From: Gracilimonas halophila
Lineage (GTDB): Bacteria > Bacteroidota > Rhodothermia > Balneolales > Balneolaceae
Assembly (NCBI RefSeq): GCF_042684365.1
Contig: NZ_JBHULI010000005.1
Span: 124,001 to 188,000, forward strand
Direction of reading: 5' to 3'
DNA: 64,000 bases
Each line of letters opens with the position of its first letter. Within the stretch, counting starts at the first letter, position 1. A program made the translations under genes and the position numbers. This document shows positions 42,446 through 50,149 of this stretch, one piece after another. The notes under the pieces are model-generated. The model was not told the origin of the DNA. It worked only from the letters and a program-made list of their open reading frames with translations, and ran no database searches.

Positions 42446-43867
42446 ATGTATTTCAAACAATTCTTTGACGAACGACTAGCACAATACGCTTACATGATCG
42501 GTTGTCAGGCAAATGGCACAGCCATTGTGATAGACCCTATGCGCGACATCGATCAGTATATTGAACACGCAGCCAGCCAAAACTTAAATATTGTTGGCGC
42601 CGCTGATACCCATATCCATGCCGACTATATTTCCGGTCTTAGAGAATTTGCCGAGCGAGGAGTGAAAGTATACGCTTCAGACGAAGGTGATAAAGACTGG
42701 AAGTACGAATGGCTGATCAACAGTGATTACGACTTTGAATTACTTAACGACGGTGATGAATTCAGTATTGGGAATATTACTATTAGAGCGTGGCATACAC
42801 CCGGCCACACACCGGAGCATTTGAGCTATTTCATAACAGACGGTGCTGCAGCGGATCAACCCATCGGTATAGCAACCGGAGATTTCATTTTTGTGGGCGA
42901 TGTGGGCCGCCCCGACTTACTTGAATCTGCAGCAGGACAAGCCAATGTTATGGAGCCTTCCGCCCGAACACTTTATAAGTCGGTTGAAGACTTTAAGAAC
43001 GTACCTGAATTCATGCAAATCTGGCCGGGACACGGAGCCGGAAGTGCATGCGGGAAAGCTTTAGGTGCCGTTCCTGAAACTACGGTTGGTTATGAGCTTC
43101 GATACAACAACTCAATCAAATCAGCGACGTCAGAAGATGATTTCGTGAAGTTTATTCTGGAAGGCCAGCCAGAGCCGCCATTGTATTTTGCCCGCATGAA
43201 GCGCGATAACAAGATCGGCCCTAAAATTCTTAAAGGACTTCCACAGCCAAAACATCTCAACCTGAACGAGTTGAAAAAGCTGGCCGGAAACACCGATGTA
43301 GCATTGCTTGATACCCGTGAGCGAGATGAGTTTTCTGAAGGACACATACCCGGATCACTATTATCTCCACTAAACAAGCAGTTCAATACGGTAGCCGGTT
43401 CTTACATAACTGAAGATGAAGATATCTACCTGATCGTAGAGGAGCATAGAGTCAGTGAAGCAGTTCGCGATCTGTATCGTATTGGCCTGGATAACATAGT
43501 TGGATTTGTAACTCCAACCGATCTCGACCATTATAAGGAGCAAGACGGGGAGTTGGAAACCATCACCGTTCAGAAATTCGATGTAATCGATCAGTATGTA
43601 GGCAATGATGATTACCAGATCTTTGACGTCCGAAAAGCTTCTGAATACCAGGAAGAAGGCAATGTGGAAGGAGCACAAAACATCGCCCACACCCAATTGC
43701 TGCCAAGAATCGAAGAAGTACCAAGCGAGCGCAAGATCGTAGTCCATTGCCAGGCCGGTGGTCGCTCTGCCGTAGCCGCAGCTTTATTGCAACGCAACGG
43801 ATACGATGTGGTTCTCATTGATGACGAATGGTTAAACTACAAATCTAAAGCAACAGCTACTGCTTAA
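42446..43867 (+). CDS. Persulfide dioxygenase-like MBL protein fused to two rhodanese domains
   Basis: A 473-residue protein. The N-terminal ~250 residues are a metallo-beta-lactamase domain of the ETHE1/persulfide dioxygenase type, with the motif THIHADY (residues 55-61; the usual final His is Tyr), HTPGHTPEH and WPGHGAGSACG. The His and Asp residues needed for a mononuclear iron site remain. Two rhodanese domains follow: the first (~270-350) lacks an active Cys (LIVEEHRV), the second (~375-465) has VVHCQAGGRS with the catalytic Cys. It should oxidise glutathione-type persulfide to sulfite and pass sulfane sulfur. A paralogue is at 50150. Terminator follows at 43884. Confidence 0.87.
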   Translation: MYFKQFFDERLAQYAYMIGCQANGTAIVIDPMRDIDQYIEHAASQNLNIVGAADTHIHADYISGLREFAERGVKVYASDEGDKDWKYEWLINSDYDFELLNDGDEFSIGNITIRAWHTPGHTPEHLSYFITDGAAADQPIGIATGDFIFVGDVGRPDLLESAAGQANVMEPSARTLYKSVEDFKNVPEFMQIWPGHGAGSACGKALGAVPETTVGYELRYNNSIKSATSEDDFVKFILEGQPEPPLYFARMKRDNKIGPKILKGLPQPKHLNLNELKKLAGNTDVALLDTRERDEFSEGHIPGSLLSPLNKQFNTVAGSYITEDEDIYLIVEEHRVSEAVRDLYRIGLDNIVGFVTPTDLDHYKEQDGELETITVQKFDVIDQYVGNDDYQIFDVRKASEYQEEGNVEGAQNIAHTQLLPRIEEVPSERKIVVHCQAGGRSAVAAALLQRNGYDVVLIDDEWLNYKSKATATA

Positions 43868-43883
43868 TTGTTGACCTAAGGTA

Positions 43884-43920
43884 CAGGGGTGATATATACA
43901 AAATCACCTCTGCTTTTTTT
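43884..43920 (+). terminator. Intrinsic terminator after dioxygenase-rhodanese gene
   Basis: A 10-bp stem with one G-U pair (43884-43893 with 43903-43912), 9-nt loop, then C and seven T residues. It separates the first sulfur operon from the SulP operon. Confidence 0.88.
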
Positions 43921-44072
43921 GGGACTATGACCCAAGGTATCTAAAATATTTTGTACCCCGAAAAACCAACGCGCGGGAAGGTGAAATGTCCGGCGGGTTT
44001 TAAAAACGAAAACATTGACATCTGAATTGGTGGTTGAACAGGCCTTATTGCCCTGAAAGAAAACACCCCTCA

Positions 44073-44102
44073 CAATTCAAAAAGGAACAGCTTTTTGAAT
44101 TG
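44073..44102. repeat. Hairpin CAATTCAAAAA/TTTTTGAATTG before sulP gene
   Basis: A perfect 11-bp stem (44073-44083 with 44092-44102), 8-nt loop. Its core ATTCAAAAA/TTTTTGAAT recurs at 31994-32016. It lies in a leader between operons and has no T-tract after it. Confidence 0.55.
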
Positions 44103-44103
44103 A

Positions 44104-44203
44104 TCTCCCCTCAAGGGGAGACTATCCGTAGTAGTTAAATACTCTTAGCTTAATTGATTTAGGGTAATTGATACTATCACGAATAGTCCTCCCTTGAGGG
44201 AGG
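44104..44203. repeat. Two short hairpins of the CTCCCTTGAGGGAG type
   Basis: TCTCCCC-TCAA-GGGGAGA (44104-44121) and CCTCCC-TTGA-GGGAGG (44188-44203). The gap 43921-44293 otherwise holds only AT-rich spacer and these hairpins; a GGCGGAGGGTG tail follows near 44231. No gene is visible. Confidence 0.5.
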
Positions 44204-44293
44204 TGCCGGACTGAACGAATGTGAAGTCTGGCGGAGGGTGCTTGTAGCCAAAGCCAACATTGCTTTCCCAACCCCATTCCAAAAATTAAAACC

Positions 44294-46021
44294 ATGAAAT
44301 CCAAATCATCTATTACCAAATACATTCCTATCCTGAGTTGGATAAAATCCTATTCCGGTGATAACGCTAAAGGAGATCTGAACGCCGGTATTACGGTGGG
44401 GATCATGCTTATTCCACAGGGAATGGCATACGCAATGCTGGCGGGTTTACCACCCATTTACGGACTCTATGCTTCCATCGTGCCACTTATTTTGTATGCT
44501 ATCTTTGGAACATCGAGGCAGTTAGCTGTAGGGCCGGTTGCGATGGTCTCCTTGCTGGTTTTAGCAGGAGTTGGAGAAGTAGCAGAAGTAGGAAGCGATC
44601 GATTTATTCAATTAGCTATCATGACAGCCATGGGTGTCGGATTGTTCCAATTCTTCATGGGGATATTTCGAATGGGGTTTTTAGTGAATTTCTTGTCACA
44701 CCCTGTGCTGAGTGGGTTTACTTCAGCAGCAGCTTTGATCATCGGTGGAAGTCAGGTTAAAAGCATTTTGGGGATCGATATCCCCCGCACCAATTATGTA
44801 CATGAGATCGTAATGAATACGATACAGAAAGCCAGTGAGATCGATCCATTTACAGCGTTAATAGGCTTTGGGTCCATAGCTACCATTATTTTGCTGAGAA
44901 AATGGAAAAAGACCTTCCCATCTGCGCTTGTGGTGGTAGGATTAGGAGCATTAGTGACCTATTTATTCAGTCTGCACGAATCGGGAGTGGCAATTGTAGG
45001 TAAGGTGCCGGAAGGGCTGCCAAGCTTCAAACTTACTGAATTCAGCTGGTCAGATTTCGAATTGATCTTTCCAACCATCTTGGTGATCTCGCTGGTGGGG
45101 TATATGGAATCTATTGCCGTAGCCAAAGCCATCGCGAACAAAAGAGGATATAAAGTAGATCCCAATCAGGAATTGATCGGTTTGGGTATGGCGAATATTG
45201 GTGGAGCATTATTCCAGAGTTATCCAACCACCGGTGGGTTTTCAAGAACGGCCGTGAATGATCAGGCCGGGGCAAGCACAGGAATGGCTTCTATCATCAG
45301 TGCAGTGATCATTGCGCTGACCGTGCTTTTCTTGACCCCATTGTTTTACTATCTGCCCAAAGCAGTATTGGGAGCCATTATTATCGTGGCAGTAGCCGGA
45401 TTATTTGATTCGCATGAAATGAAGGTTCTTTGGAAAACCGACAAAAAAGACCTCGCGATGCTGATTGCCACATTCATAGCTACGCTTGCTTTAGGTATTG
45501 AAGAAGGCATTGCGATCGGTGTATTATTATCCTTGGTGATGGTGATCTATAACAGCACTAAACCACATAGTACTGAATTAGGCCGGTTAGGAGAGACGAA
45601 AAACTTCAGAAACATCAATCGTTACAAAGAAGCAATAACGGAAGAAGAGATCCTAATATACCGATTTGATTCCGAATTATACTTCGCCAACGTAGAGCAT
45701 TTTAGATCTACCATGGATACTTTGATCAGTCAGAAAGGTGATAACTTGAAGCTGGTAGTTCTGGATTCCTCGGCAATCAATAGCGTGGACTCCACCGGAG
45801 TGCATGCCCTTGAGGAACTCATCAAAGATCTTGGAGAAAAAGACGTTGAGTTATATTTCGCGGGAGCAATAGGTCCGGTAAGAGATAAGTTAAAGATCGC
45901 AGGTATCACCGATGGATTGAGCATCACCAATTTCTATTTCGATGTGTCGAGTGCCATCGAAGCTTACAAATCGGAAGAAAAACCAGAACGGGAATTCTCA
46001 CCGCTTCAAACGAATGTTTAA
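44294..46021 (+). CDS. SulP-family anion transporter with STAS domain
   Basis: A 575-residue permease with about 10-14 helices through residue ~420. It has the SulP signatures LNAGITVGIMLIPQGMAYAMLAGLPPIYGLYAS and GMANIGGALFQSYPTTGGFSRTAVN. The C-terminal STAS domain (about 440-560) has VVLDSSAINSVDSTGVHALEEL. It should transport sulfate or another oxyanion, and here it may export sulfite/sulfate or take up sulfate for the sulfur island. It opens the next transcription unit after the terminator at 43884 and is 18 nt before the MFS gene. Confidence 0.9.
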   Translation: MKSKSSITKYIPILSWIKSYSGDNAKGDLNAGITVGIMLIPQGMAYAMLAGLPPIYGLYASIVPLILYAIFGTSRQLAVGPVAMVSLLVLAGVGEVAEVGSDRFIQLAIMTAMGVGLFQFFMGIFRMGFLVNFLSHPVLSGFTSAAALIIGGSQVKSILGIDIPRTNYVHEIVMNTIQKASEIDPFTALIGFGSIATIILLRKWKKTFPSALVVVGLGALVTYLFSLHESGVAIVGKVPEGLPSFKLTEFSWSDFELIFPTILVISLVGYMESIAVAKAIANKRGYKVDPNQELIGLGMANIGGALFQSYPTTGGFSRTAVNDQAGASTGMASIISAVIIALTVLFLTPLFYYLPKAVLGAIIIVAVAGLFDSHEMKVLWKTDKKDLAMLIATFIATLALGIEEGIAIGVLLSLVMVIYNSTKPHSTELGRLGETKNFRNINRYKEAITEEEILIYRFDSELYFANVEHFRSTMDTLISQKGDNLKLVVLDSSAINSVDSTGVHALEELIKDLGEKDVELYFAGAIGPVRDKLKIAGITDGLSITNFYFDVSSAIEAYKSEEKPEREFSPLQTNV

Positions 46022-46039
46022 AAACATTAACCAATCTCA

Positions 46040-47266
46040 ATGAAACCACTCGGTCTTAAAAATAACTGGAAGCAATTTTCGCTACTTGTTCTCATCAATG
46101 CCTTTATAGGCGGGATGGTGGGATTAGAACGAACCATCCTTCCGGAGGTCGCTGAGAGTGAATTTGGAATTGCGGCACGCTCGGCCATCTTCTCATTTAT
46201 TATTGTGTTTGGGATCACCAAAGCAGCCTCTAACTATTTTGCAGGTCGTTTTGCCCAGCAATACGGTCGTAAGAAGATGCTGATCGTTGGCTGGCTGTTT
46301 GGCCTACCGGTTCCTTTTATTTTGATGATGGCGGATAGCTGGAACTGGGTGATTTTTGCAAACATGTTGCTGGGGATCAATCAGGGACTTGCCTGGTCCT
46401 CTAATGTGATCATGAAAATTGATCTGGCCGGTAAGAAAGATCGTGGTTTGGCTATGGGGCTGAATGAATTTGCCGGATACCTGGCCGTAGCCGTTGTAGC
46501 ATTTTTGACCGGATGGATTGCCTCTGAGTTCGGGTTACGTCCCTATCCGTTTTATCTCGGAATCGGAATTGTAGCCATAGGCTTACTGCTATCGGTCTTT
46601 TTTGTGATTGACACCGCTCCCTGGGTTGAGGCCGAAGCCGATGAAGGCGGAAATGAAAAACGGAGTAAAGAAAATCTGTTCTGGAAAGTCTCTTTTGGGG
46701 ATAGAAACCTGTTCGCGGTTTCTCAATCCGGAATGGCAACGAATTTGAAAGACGGTATGGCGTGGGGGATTTTTCCGTTGTACCTCACAGCAGCCGGACT
46801 TGATCTATATCAGGTGGGAATTGTAGCCGGAATTTATCCTGCCTTTTGGGGAATTCTGCAGGTGGTAACCGGAAAAGTCTCGGATTTCACCGGACGAAAA
46901 CGAATGCTGTTTTGGGGATTGCTCGTTCAGGCCGGAAGTCTGCTGGTTTTCCCTTTACTGAGTGCGTTCTATGAATTTGTAATTGCGGCTTCTTTTCTGG
47001 GAATAGGAACGGCGATGGTCTACCCGACTTTTTTGGCCTCTGTGGCCGATCTGGTTCACCCTGAAGACCGGGCCGAAAGTATCGGGGTTTTTAGATTGTG
47101 GCGGGATGGCGGATATGCAATAGGAGCCCTGTTAGCCGGATTATTGGCCGACTTGTTCGATCTTGGCTTTGCCATCACCATTACAGGAATGATTGTAACG
47201 GTTTCAGCGATTACCTTGTTCATCAGTATGAATAAACTTAAAGAACCGGTTCACCAAACAAATTAA
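46040..47266 (+). CDS. MFS transporter, unknown substrate
   Basis: A 408-residue protein with about 12 helices and the MFS loop motifs GRFAQQYGRKKMLIVGW and KVSDFTGRKRMLFWG. It opens IGGMVGLERTILPEVAESEFG, which suggests an anion or drug-type MFS rather than a sugar transporter. It sits between sulP and a rhodanese gene with spacing of 18 and 4 nt, so it belongs to the sulfur operon. Sulfur-compound movement is inferred from place only. Confidence 0.82.
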   Translation: MKPLGLKNNWKQFSLLVLINAFIGGMVGLERTILPEVAESEFGIAARSAIFSFIIVFGITKAASNYFAGRFAQQYGRKKMLIVGWLFGLPVPFILMMADSWNWVIFANMLLGINQGLAWSSNVIMKIDLAGKKDRGLAMGLNEFAGYLAVAVVAFLTGWIASEFGLRPYPFYLGIGIVAIGLLLSVFFVIDTAPWVEAEADEGGNEKRSKENLFWKVSFGDRNLFAVSQSGMATNLKDGMAWGIFPLYLTAAGLDLYQVGIVAGIYPAFWGILQVVTGKVSDFTGRKRMLFWGLLVQAGSLLVFPLLSAFYEFVIAASFLGIGTAMVYPTFLASVADLVHPEDRAESIGVFRLWRDGGYAIGALLAGLLADLFDLGFAITITGMIVTVSAITLFISMNKLKEPVHQTN

Positions 47267-47270
47267 CACC

Positions 47271-47681
47271 ATGTGGAAAACGATTGTAATAACAGCGACA
47301 CTTTTAATTTTAGGAATCATCATGTTTAATATTTTCAACAAAACAAATACCGAAAAAGAAACAACTATGAGCATCGATATTAGCACTGAAGAATTCAAAG
47401 AAAAAAGAGCTGAGACGGAAGGGATAGTCATCGATGTACGAACTAAGGATGAGTACGATGAAGGTCACCTTGCTGAAACAGATCACCAATTTGATCTCAT
47501 GAATGGAGAATTTCAGTCTCAGTTGGAAAGCCTCAGTAAAGAGGAGACCTATTATCTCTACTGCCGGAGTGGAAACCGAAGCGGACAAGCAGCCCGAATC
47601 ATGAAAAACGCCGGGTTCGAAAACGTATACAATGTTGGTGGATTTGAGGATTTGGCCAGAGCCGGATTTGAGACGGAGTAA
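47271..47681 (+). CDS. Membrane-anchored rhodanese
   Basis: A 136-residue protein with an N-terminal membrane helix (about 4-22) and a single rhodanese domain (about 35-133). The active loop is YLYCRSGNRSG with the catalytic Cys in place; VRTKDEYDEGHL and NVGGFEDL are also typical. It would transfer sulfane sulfur in the periplasm or at the membrane surface. It starts 4 nt after the MFS gene. The 167-nt spacer after it contains a perfect hairpin at 47776. Confidence 0.85.
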   Translation: MWKTIVITATLLILGIIMFNIFNKTNTEKETTMSIDISTEEFKEKRAETEGIVIDVRTKDEYDEGHLAETDHQFDLMNGEFQSQLESLSKEETYYLYCRSGNRSGQAARIMKNAGFENVYNVGGFEDLARAGFETE

Positions 47682-47775
47682 CAATCAGATTCTGGTTCAG
47701 GCTACCCTCAGGAGGGATACAGGTTCTTACCTAAAAAGAATTTGATTCCAGTAAGAAATTCTAAATCAACTAAAA

Positions 47776-47801
47776 CCTATCTCTCTTTGGAGAGAGATAG
47801 G
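47776..47801. repeat. Perfect 11-bp hairpin with TTGG loop
   Basis: CCTATCTCTCT (47776-47786) pairs fully with AGAGAGATAGG (47791-47801). No T-run follows. It resembles the CTCCC-TTGA hairpins at 44104-44203 and may be a dispersed repeat or transcript-stabilising structure between the rhodanese and the 61-residue gene. Confidence 0.55.
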
Positions 47802-47848
47802 ATTTGGCTGCAAAAAGAAACCAACACTTTTAAATAGATCCCAAACCC

Positions 47849-48034
47849 ATGAACACCAATATCCCCGAAAAAGAATATAAAGCCATCTTGGAAATGATTG
47901 GAAGTGAAGAAAGCGTCGTTGGAATTGACGCCCGGAAAACTCACATCATGATCATTCACATGCTTCAAAAAATGCAAGACAGCATCGAGAAAATGGATTC
48001 AAGATTGAAGGAGCTGGAACAGAAAGTTCAATAA
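47849..48034 (+). CDS. 61-residue protein of unknown function in the sulfur island
   Basis: Begins MNTNIPEKEYKAILEMIGSEESVVGIDARKTHIMIIHMLQKMQ and ends in a short amphipathic coiled coil (SIEKMDSRLKELEQKVQ). It has no signal peptide, membrane helix or Cys. Codon use and a run of conserved-looking residues, VVGIDARKTHI, suggest a genuine gene. It lies between a membrane rhodanese and the sqr gene. A small regulator or adaptor is possible; this is inference. Confidence 0.6.
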   Translation: MNTNIPEKEYKAILEMIGSEESVVGIDARKTHIMIIHMLQKMQDSIEKMDSRLKELEQKVQ

Positions 48035-48086
48035 ATCTTCACGAAAGTTCTTTAATATCTGCTATTAAATTACTGAAACAAATTGT

Positions 48087-48100
48087 CTTGTTGTAACAAG
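48087..48100. promoter_or_regulatory. Palindrome CTTGTT-GT-AACAAG before sqr
   Basis: Six-bp perfect arms, centre GT, 63 bp before the sqr ATG. Same core as the tandem palindrome at 41272-41293; likely the operator of one regulator, GntR being the candidate. Confidence 0.55.
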
Positions 48101-48162
48101 TGGGAAAACGGGTCGGAAATGAATTTACTTTCGGTAACTAATTAAATCAAAGAGGTATTGTG

Positions 48163-49425
48163 ATGGACAATGTATTTGATGTACTTATAATTGGAGGTGG
48201 AACCGGGGGAATCATGACCTCTTCCCAGATCCTCAAAAAAGACCCTTCTCTAAAAGTAGGGGTTATAGAGCCAGGTGACACACACTATTATCAACCGGCC
48301 TGGACTTTGGTTGGGGCAGGTACCTATGACATGGATAAAACAGCCAAACCCATGAAAGAGGTGATGCCAAAGAAAGTTACCTGGATCAAAGACAAAGCCA
48401 CCGGATTCAAACCTGATGAAAATAAGGTATCCACGGAAAAGAACGGTGACTTAGAGTATAATTACCTGATCGTATCGCCCGGTTTGGTGATGGCATTGGA
48501 GAAAATTGAGGGACTGCCTGAGGCAATGGAAAAAGGGGTGGTTTGCAGTAACTACACCGATCCCGAACATGTTTGGGAAACACTCAAAAACTTTAAAGGT
48601 GGAAACGCCATATTTACTCAGCCTACAACCCCAATTAAATGTGGTGGTGCGCCTCAAAAGATCGCTTATTTGTCTGCTGATTATATTAGAAATAAGAACA
48701 ATGACAAAGAATCGAATATTCTATTTGCCACACCGGGAACAGTGATATTTGGTGTAACTGAAGTGGCAGAAACACTTCATAAGGTTTTAGACCGATATGA
48801 TATGGACCTGAAAACGTATCATGCACCTGTTAAAATAGACCCCGAGAATAAAAAAGTATACTATAACTATATAGGAGAGGAAAAAAACATACCGGGTATA
48901 GAAGAGGGTAATAAATATGGAGCAAAACTTACAGAGGACAATCTTGTTGAAATTCCATTTGAGATGTTGCATCTCGCTCCTCCTCAAAAAGCTCCGGATT
49001 TTGTTGAGAACTCAGATCTTGTTAATGCAGAAGGTTGGCTGGATGTGGATCATCATTCCCTTCAACATAACAAATATCCTAACATCTTTGGCGTCGGGGA
49101 TGTGTGTGGACTTCCAACAGCCAAAACAGGTGCTGCCATTCGAAAACAAGCTCCTATTGTGATCGACAACATATTCAAACTAATGAAACAGGATGAAGCG
49201 GATAATAGATCCTACAATGGTTATTCATCTTGTCCATTGGTAACCGGATATGGTAAAATGGTGCTGGCAGAATTTGATTACGATAATAATTTCACCCCAG
49301 ATCCTAAACTCAAAGGAATGCTGGTGTTTGATAGCTCCAAAGAACATTACAGGCTATGGCTATTGAAGAAATATGTCCTTCCATATCTGTATTGGAATAA
49401 AATGCTGAAAGGGAAGAAGGTTTGA
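48163..49425 (+). CDS. sqr: Type II sulfide:quinone oxidoreductase
   Basis: A 420-residue flavoprotein that oxidises sulfide and reduces quinone, making a persulfide. The FAD motif is VLIIGGGTGGIMTSS. Catalytic Cys160 (TPIKCGGAPQKIAYLS) and Cys357 (YSSCPLVTGYGK) correspond to Cys201 and Cys379 of mitochondrial-type SQR, and the C-terminal YVLPYLYWNKMLKG is the amphipathic membrane anchor of type II. An extra Cys128 lies in VVCSNYT. ATG at 48163 follows AGAGG at 48151; GTG at 48160 is the alternative. The palindrome at 48087 and terminator at 49448 make this a monocistronic, probably sulfide-induced unit. Confidence 0.9.
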   Translation: MDNVFDVLIIGGGTGGIMTSSQILKKDPSLKVGVIEPGDTHYYQPAWTLVGAGTYDMDKTAKPMKEVMPKKVTWIKDKATGFKPDENKVSTEKNGDLEYNYLIVSPGLVMALEKIEGLPEAMEKGVVCSNYTDPEHVWETLKNFKGGNAIFTQPTTPIKCGGAPQKIAYLSADYIRNKNNDKESNILFATPGTVIFGVTEVAETLHKVLDRYDMDLKTYHAPVKIDPENKKVYYNYIGEEKNIPGIEEGNKYGAKLTEDNLVEIPFEMLHLAPPQKAPDFVENSDLVNAEGWLDVDHHSLQHNKYPNIFGVGDVCGLPTAKTGAAIRKQAPIVIDNIFKLMKQDEADNRSYNGYSSCPLVTGYGKMVLAEFDYDNNFTPDPKLKGMLVFDSSKEHYRLWLLKKYVLPYLYWNKMLKGKKV

Positions 49426-49447
49426 TCAATGTGTGTTTAATAAATAT

Positions 49448-49481
49448 CAGGGACGTAGAATCTTACGTTCCTGTGTTTTTT
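49448..49481 (+). terminator. Intrinsic terminator after sqr
   Basis: Stem CAGGGACGTA (49448-49457) with TACGTTCCTG (49464-49473), one G-U pair, loop GAATCT, then TG and six T residues. It overlaps by 2 nt the end of the convergent methyltransferase gene. Confidence 0.85.
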
Positions 49482-50076
49482 AAATCTTCTTCGCTACTAC
49501 ACGAATTACCATTGCCTTGCCAATATGATATTTCCCTTCACTGAGATCAACCTCTAATTCTTTCATCCATTCGATATTGGTTCCGGAAAGCAGATCTTGC
49601 AGTTTTTCTTCGGTATATAATACCCGTTCATCTTTAGGTCCACCGGATTCTCGCCCGAGCTGATTCGTAGAATAAACTTCCACGATTATTCTTCCTCCCG
49701 GCCTCAAACTTTGGATCACATTTTGGTATACCTTTTTGATAATGGATCGTGGCAAATGCACATAAATGAAAGCAGCCGCATCATAAACTTCAGTCCCGAA
49801 AGTATATTCTGTGAGATCACTAAGCTCATAGCTGATCTCAACTCCCTTATCGGATGCCAGCTTCAGCGCTTTTTCCTTGCCGGATTTACTGTAATCCACG
49901 GCAGTAACATTCCATCCTTTTTCTGCAGCATAAACTGCATTTCTTCCTTCTCCATCAGCAGGAAGAATGATATTACCCGGTTTAAGAGTTCTCAACTGTT
50001 CGGCAAAGAAGCGATTGGGCTCAATGCCATATACGAATTCCCGTTCTGAGTAGCGCTTATTCCAAAAATCTTTCAT
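49480..50076 (-). CDS. Class I SAM-dependent methyltransferase (TehB/thiopurine-like)
   Basis: A 198-residue Rossmann methyltransferase. Motif I is seen as ILPADGEGRNAVYAAEKGWNVTAVDYS, with the acidic end of strand 2 in VDYS; the N-terminal FWNKRYSEREFVYGIEPN is the TehB/TPMT-type entry. Such enzymes often methylate tellurite, thiols or thiopurines. Its location between sqr and the second persulfide dioxygenase suggests a thiol or sulfur-metabolite substrate, as inference. It diverges from the dioxygenase with 73 nt between them. Confidence 0.82.
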   Translation of the reverse strand: MKDFWNKRYSEREFVYGIEPNRFFAEQLRTLKPGNIILPADGEGRNAVYAAEKGWNVTAVDYSKSGKEKALKLASDKGVEISYELSDLTEYTFGTEVYDAAAFIYVHLPRSIIKKVYQNVIQSLRPGGRIIVEVYSTNQLGRESGGPKDERVLYTEEKLQDLLSGTNIEWMKELEVDLSEGKYHIGKAMVIRVVAKKI

Positions 50077-50149
50077 AATAGTTTTCGATGGGGTTAAGAT
50101 GTAGTATTTTCTTCCGGCTCATAAAACACAAAATTATATAAACTCTTTC

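Noticed and set aside
44122..44325. Leftward 67-residue frame before sulP
   Set aside because: It runs through hairpin repeats and overlaps the sulP start; its sequence is not protein-like.
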